Below, in pieces: positions 20,562 to 32,555 of a stretch of 64,000 bases of DNA; the stretch's first letter is position 1; each line of letters begins with the position of its first letter. This DNA is from Chamaea fasciata. Taxonomy: Eukaryota; Chordata; Aves; Passeriformes; Sylviidae. The notes below the pieces were generated by a model. The model was not told the DNA's origin and searched no databases. It saw only the letters and a program-made list of their open reading frames with translations. Location: NCBI GenBank assembly GCA_029207755.1, contig JARCOQ010000006.1, forward strand, positions 15,226,890 to 15,290,889, given 5' to 3'. Position numbers and translations under genes: made by a program.

Positions 20562-23500
20562 AGTAGAAACTGTTGACTACGAAAACCAATTTAGAAATAT
20601 GTATGAGTTTAAAGCACTTGAAAAAAGGGCAGTTAAAAAAGAAAGCACAAAAGCAGATACCGGATGCACTGTATCACATAAATCATAGTATCTTTCCTTC
20701 ACAATGATTTTCAAGATGATATCTGAAAGGATCAAAACCTATAAGCATTAAGAAGGGTGTTAGATGCTGAAAGCCATCAGAATCCCTTCTTCTATCACTC
20801 TGAATACATTATTGCATCTCCCTTTCTAATGCTGAAAATGGACAGATTTTCAGATAAAAATTAGGAGAAGCTGAATTGGACTCCCTATCTGGCTTCTTGT
20901 AATGTATGCATTTTCATAATGTTTTGTGTAAAGCATTCAGGGAAAAAATCGCATATATTTATGGTCAAATTACTGGCAGCTTAGCCTTGCAAATGCTGTA
21001 ATTTAACCGTTTAACAGTAAATTAAATTTACAGTTTGTAATGTAAATAAATTCAAATAATAGTAAACAATTTGTATATAATGGCAATTCTGCTTAACAAT
21101 GACAGACTGTTTTCACAACAGATGAAATTTACTTATTTCAGCTTGTATTTATTACTTAACAGTCTCAGGATAAAAGAGATTGTTTCCAACTATAAATGTG
21201 TGTTAAGACACTTAAGTTTAATAGTGGAATCTTGTCATATTCATATACAGTAATAGACTGTCATAAAATCCTATGCCAAATTATAAGTTCAAGCATAAAA
21301 ATTAACTTTATATACTAAGGAAGACAGGTTGAAATTATTGCTATATGGTCAGAAAGTAAAGCACTGGTTAAAATTTTGATTTTGCTTAGCATATTTTAAA
21401 AGAGAAATCCTAATTTTTTTTGATATTTCCAATAGAATCAGAAAGAATTTAGACTTCACTTCTGCTAGGATAATCTCTGCTAACAAATGTTGCTACTCTA
21501 TCAAGCTGTTCTGACTTCAGTCCTCTAGGGTGTGCAGAGGCAGACAAGTTTGTAAGATAAGGGCCCTTATGTAAAAAATTCATAGGAAAGGTCATGTTTC
21601 TACCATTTCTGAAGTGCTGAGTAGATCAATGGAATGCACAAAACAAGACAGTAAGGCACAGAAATTGTTTCCTGCAGACTGGCACTCCTGGAAGCAGCAC
21701 TTGGGAAATACAGAGGGTTAAGTATTGCCACCACCACACAATTTTTGGGGCATTCTTTGCTTCTAGCCTGTGACAAATCGAGGTCTGGAGACTGAGAGTC
21801 CCTATTCCACTTGCAGGAGCAAGCACATGGATACCTTCAAAGGCCTCTAAGGAAGTCAACAAGCTGAGCTCAGCCAAGATAACCCCCTTCTTAAAAAACA
21901 GGACACAGTTATATGTGGGAGCCTTCCAGCGAGCAAACAAGGGTAAACCTCTGGTGATTAATTCCGTCTCGTGCTGGCCAAAGGTCTTTATGCCACAGGC
22001 AGGCCATGCCCAGAGCAAGGGGCTCCTCCCAGGCATGGTGGGCACAGTTTAAAAGCCCACACTGACCAACACAAAAGGAAACACTGAGCTGTGCAACACT
22101 CCTCTGCTCCAGGTCCTATGGCATGAATGTGGCGATACTAATCCCTGCCTAGTCTTGGGCTGCAGCCAGTCCCACTGGAAGCTTTTCCCTTTGGATTAAG
22201 TCTTCAATGTATATCTTTTTGTATCCAGCACAACCTGACCCTGAATTCCAATGGCCAGCAGTAAGAATGTCACAGCAACACAGGGTTTATCTCACACAAT
22301 CACAATTACCCTTTTGATACTTTTCTTTCATTAATACCAGAGACTCTTAGCTTGCTTTCTATTACACCTGCTTCCCAGAGACCAAATTTCCCTCTCTTAG
22401 CAATGTTTTGCCCCATAAATGAACACTTCATGATAGATGCACCACTATACCTTACACGTGACATTTCCTGTAGAGCAAAAAAGGCTCTTAAAGGGACTTT
22501 GTGACTGACTATAGCCTACTGAAGCCAAAGAAGCCCAGATATAATTAAGGATGGCAGTTGGCTGGCAGTCCCTCAACAGCAGCCGCACCACGTCAGTCCT
22601 TTTAAAATCACCAAAATAAAAAGAAGGTCATTCAGAACTATGTTTTTAGGCCAGGCACGAGCAAGAGAACTGAAAATGATCTAAACTAACAGCCTGGTAC
22701 CATTCAAAAGTACACTACAAAATAAAGCAAACTTATTGATGATTTGGAAGTAGATGTCATAATAGTTGTATTTTTGAAAGCTCTGAATATTGTTTTCTGA
22801 GATTTGCCTCGTCCTATATAGCCAATGGTTTTATAAAGGCATTTTATTTAAACCATATCTATCATATACTCATATGTACTCTTTTGAGGATTACGTGAGC
22901 TACCTTAACGCATGTTGAATAATATTGCATTCAACGCACATCCCACTGAAGCTGATACAGGATTAGGTACTAGCTAACATGAGAACTAGCATCATGAGTC
23001 TGACCCTTACTACTGGAAAACTCAGACAGCATCTTAACCTCACAAAGAACCCAAGTGCATTACAGATTGAAAATGCAGCAATTGATCACTCAGGCTGAGG
23101 TGTCCTCAGGAATGTCTCATCAGCTGTACTTGAGGTGCACTAAGACTACAGCTAAGATGGCACATTTTCAAACCTAAGCTGAAAATATGTAGAAGTCTTC
23201 TAAAATGAGGGACAGTCTAGCTATTAAAAGCAAAATCAGCTCCCATCTTTTAGCTGTTTTAAGTCACTGACAGCTGGCTCAGTCTTTCCACAAGTAGCTC
23301 TAGTTTATTTAAGAATGCTTCATTTTTCCTGTACCACTATTTCCATTTGCTATTTCCTACTTAAAAACAAAAAAGGTAGCTCATTGAAAATGTAAATTAT
23401 ATAAATTGTGTATCAGAAAAAATTAAAACGTGTAAGTCAAAAGCATAGCTTTACCTGTTTTACAAATTACAAGAGTTGAGACCTATGTCTCCACGTGCTG

Positions 23501-26500
23501 CCCCAGAGCTGTGCCAGAGCTCTGCCCACTATATCACAATGCCAGCAAGAATGCTGCCGAGTTACTCCTTGCAGCTTTCTCTGCAATGGAAATATTCCTT
23601 GCAGATTCTCTCTCATTTAGTGAATTTTCAGTCAACTGAATTTCCAAGTTGTCATGTTCTGGTGGATGAAAAAGCTGTTTGCCAAGCGCTGCAGGGAAAC
23701 ACGATTTTATTTCTATATTTACTTCCCTTGGAATTTAAAAATAAATGTGACCAACATCTCTATCACGGGTTCTGAAAAAAGCTAAATTCTAGACCAAGCT
23801 AAAATTAATTTTAAAAACATCCATTTCTTTCAACAGTGGAAACAACAACTTTGACAAAATAAGAAAGTGAGCAATACCACTAAAGTGATGTGTTGTCCTG
23901 CCACTCCGCCTTGCGCTTGCCTGGCTTTCTTCTATGCATTTAAAAATAACACAGATACTTTCACACAGAGCATCTCTGTGATGCTTTTCATTTATCTGAT
24001 CCTTTGCACTTCCAGCTAACATCTAATGCAGGAGGTCCCAGCTCTGTTGTGAAGGAATCTGGTTCAGCTTCACAAGCGAGCAAGCTGTGAACTGCAGAGT
24101 TTGTGCAGGAGCCACACTGCTGGACTTTAACAGCAATTTTCACTTAGCTCTCGGCATCCAGAAGTCACTTTGCATTCAAGTGATCCTAACTTAGGCAAAA
24201 GGTATACAATGCACAAAAGAAATAAAATGGGAAAAAGGGAAATGCTACTTCTACCTGGACTGAGGGATCTGTTGGCAGGAGGGTTGTGCCTCCCACTCCT
24301 GCACAAGAGACAAGGCAGTACAATTTTCATTAAGTTTTCTAACTGTGTCACAGCAAAACTGGAGCCATGCCACTGACTTATATTCACCCTCCAGTAAAGA
24401 CAGCAGCTTGCTCCACCTCTTGTTTTACTTCAAGGATTTTATCCAGAACAGTGGCATTTTTGCAGTGAGAACTGTGTCTGCTAATGTCATGTTGGTCTAA
24501 GTTCAAACCCTGTTTATGGCAAAAGTGAGAGTGTCTAATTATGGCACGTTCCTAAATACAGTGAATCAACCACAATCAAGGAGCAGGATTTGATAAAATT
24601 CTGCCACAAATTCTGTTTTAAAACTCCATGTTTTCATGTGGAGTGGACACATGAAAATCAGGCTCTGTGGGGGAAAAATTAACAAACCTTTGAAAAAACC
24701 AAAGCTGCATAATCTGTGATATTTCAGTTGGTCTTTATCCGCAAAATCCCAGATCTTTGTTTAAGCTACAAACAGACTATAAAAATCAGCTTGCTGGCCT
24801 CTCTCCTTATTATCCACATCCCTGCACAAATCAAATGAAGCTTTTGCTGTAAAGCTGATAAAAAACACCACACACATGAGCAAGCTGATGTATTTAAAAA
24901 GTGGTTATCATTTCTAATCCTTTCCTCTCTCTCCAGGGAATATCATATTTCCAAGGAACACACAAACCTCCACTACTGAGCACACATCAGCACTTACACT
25001 TGTTTTGATTAGGGATTTTCTAAAATAACAATGAATGAAGTAGTCTGGCATTATTGTTGATTTTTAGCACCTAGGGAAGCAGTACGACAGTCATCCAATT
25101 GTTTAAAATCAGTGAATAGCCAGGACCAGTTCTGACAAATATTTGTACTCATAATCTATTTCAAAACCTCACAAAATGAACTACAGTACCTGGTTTGATA
25201 TCAGGCTGATGCTCTTCCCATTTCTTTGTAGATAAGTTTCTCTGTACAGCCCCACGTGTAACCCAGAACAAGAGAAGTGGTCACAGATGCTAAACTTATG
25301 CCTGAGATCTCTTAGCAGGCACTGGGATTTGTTTGAGATTCAGGGTATTGACTGAAATGCTCTCCAGTTCCACTTTCTTGCCAAACAGAGCAAATTTTAT
25401 TATCTAATGTAGACATATCCAAATGATATGTCTAGATCCACTCTAGACAACCAAGTTTAGATTCATGAAGGGTGTAATGCTCATTTCACCCAGATGTAAG
25501 TCTAGTCTTTTCAACTTGCTGCAAGCCAAGGAGTGACAACACTGGGAAACCAAGGTGGTGTAAGACTCAGGTCCCACCTCCTAGAATTCAGTTTTTCCAA
25601 CTGATTTGTTACATACTTGAGCCAAAAACTAGGAAGTCTGACTTAAAACTTGTGCAGAGAAGTTTGAATGTGTCTCTTCACTTTGTGCACTGTAGAACTT
25701 TGTCCACACAAAGACTGTTTTATAAATAAAGCTGCAGCCATGAGTTATGGGTTTTAGACTTATCTTTTCAAAATATACACAAACACACACACACACACAC
25801 AAAGAATGCAGAACAGAAACAAGCGCTTAATTCAACTGACAAATTTCTGATGGTTTCAGAATGGAGAAAGGTGCTTCTTCAATGGGCTTGAGCACAGTGA
25901 GTTTTACATTCACAACAGAGGTTTGTGTGTCAAACACCATTAACATTTCATGTTGTGTGTAATTTTTAACTTGTGTAACACACCACATGCATTATGCTAT
26001 TTAGATTCTATCAATTTAGCCATGTCCTAAGAGCCTCACCTTTTACATGAAGGCAGTAGGCCATTTACATTTACAAGCATCATAGGGAGCAGGGTGAGGT
26101 AACAGCCTGCTCCCTGCCAGGCAGTGGGTGACCTTAAAAACAGAAAAGGACAAGGAAATGGAGATGAATCTACTAATGTAACAAATCTTTGCTTTGCAAA
26201 TTTTTAAGTGTTGGTAAACATCAGGAAAAGCACTTTAGAAGTAGCCACAGAAATTGGGAATTATGAAATACCAAAATAAAATTTATTCACTGGATTTAAG
26301 CCAGTAACATCTGTAGAATTTTCTCCTGTAAATAAGGTCCTTCTGTTTCAATTTTCTCTGATACTTCCTGTCTTTTCTTTTCTAAATTAAAATATATAAA
26401 GCAAAACTTCAAGCCTAATTTGCTTCAGAAGCAGCACAGAAAAGTAGCTGTTTGAGAAAACTAAATTTAATTGAACATACATTTAAATATGTAATTTAAA

Positions 26501-29500
26501 GAAATGGAAACAAAACTGACATTAGAGAAGGAGTAAGCAATTATTCCAGCAAATTCTCTTTTCTTTAGCTAAAAGAAGTTGTCAGGGTTTTGTTGTTTTG
26601 TTTTTTTTTTTTTAATTTGGAAATTTCTGTTAAATGAATAATCAGATAAAACAAATGGGAACAGAAGTAACACCTGTGTAGTCTGACATGAGCACAGACT
26701 TAAATCGGATTCAACTTTTAACAGCCGCCCTCAGGTGCCTGAGGAATCATAGCAAGGTAATTCAAACACTGTTAGGCCAGTTTTCAATGGACTTCTGTCA
26801 GTTGAAAAGCTGATAAAAGCCATCTGGACGATCAAATTCTGCACAGTTCAAGATACAGAAAGTGGTGAATATATGTAAGCCCAATCAGTCTGAATGACAG
26901 ATCTGCCTCCTCACTGCCTTGTTTTCTGTTACTGTTTTTGACAGCTATATATATTCCATTTTCAACAGAGTTCAGAAGTCTAGGCCCTATCTATATGGCA
27001 TTTTTTAATTCACATCTACACAAATGTCATGGTATTTCTCTAGGGGGAAAAAAGTGTAGATGCTGATTTTTGTGTCAGCTAATAAAATTATTGTACAGTT
27101 CATTCAATTATATTTTCTTAGCCATGTATGTACAGGGATACCTAACAGTTACAAGAGAAATGACAGAAAAAGATAAGATGATGCGGTCTACACAAGCTGT
27201 CACTACTACCTGAAAAGATACGACTGAAGAAGTGGTAAAGGAGAGGCTTGGTCTTTCCCAGGGACCTAACAGGTTACCTCTCCTACCCCAAATGAGACAG
27301 CTATGAATCACAAGCACAACTGCCATGTGATTTGAACAAGTTTTGCCCTTTTCTACAGATATTTAATAACAGAGAGAGACCAGAATTTATCTTCTGCCTC
27401 TAACACGCTTTCTCACTTATGAGAAACTAGGAATTACCTAGATGCTGAAAACTTAACAGATGAAAATGCTGACTATTTGCAGGACCAACTTTTTCCATGG
27501 CACACATTTGCTCTTTAAATGTGCTTTGGTATACAGGTCTGCATTTTCAATATCAGCCACCTAATCTTACAGTGGCTTGCCACACACAGGAGCCATTTAT
27601 GTCCTCTACATGCCTATGACAATCTTCACCTCAACCATGCTAGTAACTTCCACTGATTTTGTGGAAGATTAGATGTGTTGGAATTTTGAAAATTTTTATG
27701 GCCTTAGACACATGTTTTAGAACATATTCTAGGACCCGGTTGTGGACACTTGTCTGTGTTCATCATCTTCACAGTGTAAAGTGCTGCCTTGGTAGTAAGG
27801 AATGGAGATACAAGAGCACATGTAAGTAGAACTGGTGTTGCAAGCAAAGAAAAACACTTTTCTGCAAACATCATGTCCAAATTTCACACCATCTAATTCC
27901 ATCTAAGACTTCTGGACTTCTATTTGCAAGAAGGTCAACTAGAAAGTTTTTGCAGTTGATTAGTGCAGAAGGTAACTCTGATGAGCCTGGAGGCTCCCAG
28001 AACCTGTGCGTGGAAAAATGGTTTGAGCTGTCTGATATCCATCTCCCATGCGAGGAAGTGTTTAGGATAGGCAATCAAAAAAGGCATCTGGACTTGTCCA
28101 ACAGAAAAACTCTTACCAGAATTAACTGTCACAATCTGAATGACAAGATTTTGATCCTGTTAGCTGCATCGCTTAGACGTCCACTTGTTGAGGTGTAACT
28201 TCAGTCACAAATCACAGCAGAAGGCAGCAGCTTTATTTAGCACATACAATATATGTGCTAATACATTGTTTGCACAGTGTTATCTACAGATTTTGGTTCT
28301 GAATTAAAGAAGAAAAAAGTTTGCAAAAGCACAAATTTTCAGGACAGTTACTGGACAAGAATCACTGTGTATAGAATTTTTTAACCTCCAGGACAATAAA
28401 AATGTCAGAGACAAAATAAATGAATGCATGGTAATTTTCGTCATAAAAACCAGAGGTTAGGGGAAAAAAAATTTAAAAAAACAACTGAAAAAGGCTGTGC
28501 TCAAATGGAAACTGTCTCTTTTCCATTGATAATATGATGCATCCAGACATATCACAGAAGATCAGAAGTAACCTGCAAGGTCTTATTACCTTTGAATTTT
28601 AGCTCTGTGCTACATAAAATTTATTTGTATTTTGCACTAGAAAATGTATGGCATAGGATTAATGATGGCAGTGTGGAAGAGAGGAATTTTTTTCTCCTGT
28701 GGAAGATCTGTGAATTCTTCTCAGGCCTCAAACAGTACTTACAGCAAGAGAAAAATATTTTCTTTGCAATTTTCTTTGCAACTTACAGGAAGACCGGTTT
28801 AGATCATGCATGCTTTCAAACTTCTGGTTACATAGCTAGACCTCATTGAACCTGATCTTAGAACCAGATTTGATGTCTTAGAATGATAGGCAACTTAGCA
28901 CGGTATTCGACAATTTTCCAGATCCTGGGAAAACAGCAGTTCCCATGCTATTTCAGTGCCTTCTATCTAAAATGAGGCAAAATGTGGCAAAGGTGACAAA
29001 ACCAGAAAAAATAGGAGTAATAAGTAATAGTAAAAGAAGAGGTTAACTAAAGAAATAATTTTCTAACTACACAGAATCTTGTCCAAAGCTTCAGGAAGGG
29101 TGATTTAAAAATCTGATTTTTTTGTGAAATTTCAGGAATTACAACTTAGAGGGTTTGTGTTTTCTTCCCATCATCAGTACATAACTAGAGCAAGACATTT
29201 CAAATGACACTCATTATTTCCAGATTTTTTGAATACTACTTATCCAGGTCATGTGTTGTCTTTCAGAAGAGAGAAGACCTCAGAACACTGAAAAACTTGA
29301 GGAAAAAAAAAATCCATTTTGATGTCTACTTTAAACAAACGCCACCACATAATCACTATGTTGTTCAGGTGCTAGGTTTCTCTGCATGGCCCTTATTTGC
29401 TATAAGCCAAATACTGACCCTCAGTTACATCTTAAAAATACACACACTAAAAAGAGTGTTTGTGGTCTGTCCTTCTCCTACCTCCTTCTGCTGGTTTTAC

Positions 29501-30131
29501 CTGCCTGGCAGATACTACAAACTTTTATGACCCCTCATTTTCCCCTGTACCAGATACCCCTCAACATCTCAGGTCCCATTTCTCCGGCCAGCCTCAGCAG
29601 TGACCTTCTATCTCCAGCTAGAAGAAGAATTTGGTCCTGTGGTAGGGCCCCTGCTGTCTCTTTTCATGCACTGAAGAGGAGGGGTGAAGTAAGTGGCAGG
29701 TGCTTGGAGAAGCTCTGATGTCCAAATTCTACAGAAACAAGAATAATAAAATTGTTCCCAACTGTGTTGAATTTGTAGACCATGATGCTTTCTGAGATTC
29801 TGAAGTTCTGAATTCTTTAAATTCCAAAAGACACTTGTCTGGCCACGGAGATGTAGTAGTAATGAACACTTGTGTCCCAATAAACTTAAAAGAAATAGCA
29901 CAGTCTGAAATGAAATGTAGGTGGTCTTCAGTAAAATTCTGTGTAGCAGTGTATTGCTGTTTGAACAGGAAAAAGGTCTGGACTGAATCTTGCAGTTTCT
30001 TAGTTTAACAAATTTTGAAAAAAAAAAGGAATCCTAAAACTCAAAACCAGACAAATCCAGATACCTTCTACCAGATGGCTCAGTTAGGTGGGATGAATCA
30101 GTAAAGTCCTACTTTCAAAGCATTTCAAGGA
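20562..30131. other. Unique AT-rich stretch
   Basis: No gene is supported; between 24390 and 27105 no open frame of 60 codons exists on either strand. A GC-richer patch at 21640-22240 includes a 139-codon minus frame and a TTTAAAAG box, and is vaguely LTR-like, but no TG...CA ends with a target duplication were found. A short CA repeat lies at 25783-25801. Confidence 0.5.
25783..25801. repeat. (AC)n microsatellite
   Basis: Nine AC units followed by a closing A, preceded by ATACACAAAC. A short pure dinucleotide repeat. Confidence 0.9.
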
Positions 30132-30192
30132 ACATAGAATCATATAATAGCTAGAGTTAGAAGAGACCTTAAAGATCATCTAGGGATCCTTG
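30132..30192 (-). mobile_element. CR1 3'-end fragment
   Basis: Read on the plus strand, ACATAGAATCATATAATAGC, then TAGAGTTAGAAGAGACC, then TTAAAGATCATCTAG. This is the reverse complement of the CR1 3' end (CTAGATGATCTTTAAGGTCC...CCAA...CCATTCTATGATTCTATG). Only about 60 bp remain, an extreme 5' truncation. Confidence 0.75.
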
Positions 30193-31789
30193 CAACTATA
30201 AGCCTAAAAGTGCATGGTGAGGGAAAAGTAGGCTCAAAACCTGGAATGTAAACATTCCCAAACAGGAAAAACAGATGGTTCTTTCTACTAGGAGGCAGGG
30301 ATCAGCTCCTAGAGCCAACAGAGCTTTCAACTTCATGGGAATTACGGTCATCCTAGAGGCTGCAGAGAGGCACTCCTGTGTGCCACATAGCATGGTGCTA
30401 TGCACTGACAGCTCAGGAGCTAGTAAGGGTAACGAGTCCTTCACAGAGGAGATCCAACAAGCCAGAGACCCTTCCTGCCCTCTCCCACTTTTATGTTCTC
30501 AGATTATGCAGAAGGTCAGGATGTGAAAGTCTATGAGGGAACTGGGCACTCAACTGCCATACAGAAAGAACTGTCAAAAAAGAACTGACTACTTAAGATG
30601 TCATGTTAGGTAAAAGCACAGGAGAACTTTGAAACATCAGTACCCATCCTCCCATACCTTTTTATTTTTATTAGACAGAAAATTGGACTGTCCTACTCTG
30701 CAGCATGTCTAGAGCACTGGGTGGAGAAATCTGATGAGATATACCTTTAGCTAAACATCTTATGACCTTTCCACCATCCTGAACTAGTTTCCATTGCATT
30801 TTTGGCACTGGATAAATTTTGATTAATTTCAAATAAAAGGATGCTCTTTTGTGGTCCATAGGAAAACAAATAAGAACTTGAGTCACTTGTGACACATTTT
30901 GAGGAATTCAAGGCATCAGACTGAATCATCTACATTAAGTATATTATCTCTGAAATAAAATCTTGCTGTTTTGAAGCACCTGAGAAAATACTGTGGATTG
31001 GAAACTTGAGGAGGATCATCTTTAGTGCTACTGCAATTGTAAATAGCAATGACGGCAGACATTGAAAAATTCTCTGCTGCTTTGAAAGATAAATACATTC
31101 CAGAAAACGTAAAAGCATCTTTAGTGACAGCAAAGGACATACAAGACATAATCTTTAGTGACATACAAAAGCTCTGTAAGAATAAACAGGATATTAGCTG
31201 AGGTTCATTACTACCGCCTTTGTAGATGTCTATATTTAAGCTAGTTCAGCAACAGGAAAAACTTGATTGCTGCTATTCCCAGTGAGCACAAGACATCTAA
31301 GATGTGAAACAGGAAGTTAGATTTCTTTTTGAAGAAGAAAAATAAGAAAATGTAGCTTATAAGAAAGGTTTCCACTGATCTAAGTCTGTTAATGGTTCTC
31401 AGCAATGCCACTAAAGAAGTTTGAACTACTTTTGAAACAGAGAAAAAAAGAAAATTCCCTTTGAGGATTTGTAGACATTTTCACATCATCCAAGGAAACT
31501 TTTACATGTTTTGTTAAATAATATTTTTGTGATATCTGTCATCCCTATAACATGATCCACGTCTATCATTAGTCTGAAAAATAAGCAATGAGTTAAAAAG
31601 TTGGTACATGTTTCTCCATTTTTAAAATTTTACCAACCACAGTTAGAGAGAAAATGGACAGGCAAAAAAACCCAAACAAACCACAATCACATACTCTTTG
31701 GTTTGTACTGAGACAGGGAATTCTTGCCATTTGTGTAGTGCTGATGGCATGGGGCAGAACTCATCCAGACACAGGCAACTGTGATTTAC
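30193..31789. other. Unique non-coding stretch
   Basis: Open frames up to 83 codons occur on both strands without recognisable products. Three copies of the 10-mer ATCTTTAGTG occur between 31017 and 31160, perhaps a small local duplication. Nothing else stands out. Confidence 0.5.
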
Positions 31790-32555
31790 AATGTTGGTGA
31801 GGAGGGAAGAGGGACTGATGCCATCTACCTGGACTTGCGCAAAGCATTTGACACTGTAGCACACAACAACTTTGTCTCTAAACTGGAGAGACATGGATTA
31901 AGTGCATGAATCACTCAGACAAGGAATTGTTGGGATGGTTGTACTCAAAGAGTTGTGGACAAGTGGCATTCCTCAGGAGTCTGTATTGGGACCAGGGCTG
32001 TTTATCAATGACATGGACAGTGGGATCAAGAGCACGCTCAGCACAGCCTCAGATGACACTAATCTGTGTGATGAAGCAAGGTTGGAGGGAAGGGATGCCA
32101 TCCAGAGGGACCTGGGCAAACTCAAAAAGATGATCTGGGGCTGAAGCACTTCTCCTATAAAGACAGGCTGAGAGAGATTTGTTGTTACAGAAGAAGAGAA
32201 GGCTCCAGGGAGACCTTATAGCACCTTCCAGTACTTAAAGGGGGCTACAAGAGAGCTGGGGAGGGACTTTTCAAAAGGTGATGTAGTGATAGAACAAGGG
32301 ATAATGGCTCTAAACGAAGAGGGTGGATTTAGATGAGTTATTAGGAAGAAATTCTTTATAATGAAGGTAGTAAGATGCCAGAAAGGGTTGCCCAAAAAAA
32401 CCTGTGGAAGCCCCGTCCAGGAAGTGTTGAAGACCAGTCTGGGTGGGGCTTTGAGCAACCTGGTCTAGTGAAAGGTGGTCCTGCTCATTGGCAGGGGTTG
32501 GAAGGAGATCATCTTTAAGGCCTCTTTCAACAGAAACCATGCTATGAATCTATAA
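31790..32555 (+). mobile_element. CR1 LINE with reverse transcriptase remnant and internal deletion
   Basis: The 5' part encodes pieces of the CR1 reverse transcriptase: IYLDLRKAFDTVAHN at about 31823 (pattern YLDFSKAFDTV.H), then [18 protein letters not shown] (pattern SG.PQGSVLGPVLF..FIND), then a degraded catalytic box reading ASDDT where CR1 has FADDT, then [14 protein letters not shown]. After about 32140 the sequence jumps straight to the 3'-UTR-side block CACTTCTCCTATAAAGACAG, so roughly 300 bp of ORF2 C-terminus is missing. The 3' end is intact: GGAGATCATCTTTAAGGCC and CTATGAATCTATAA. Stops and frameshifts make it inactive; the copy also starts inside the RT domain. Confidence 0.9.

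Noticed and set aside
21640..22240. Possible LTR with TTTAAAAG box and 139-codon minus frame
   Set aside because: No TG...CA ends with a direct repeat could be found; it could equally be unique GC-richer sequence.
31902..32144. 80-codon plus frame with SG.PQ.SVLGP.LF motif as a gene
   Set aside because: It is a broken piece of CR1 reverse transcriptase with a degraded FADD box, annotated as part of the LINE.
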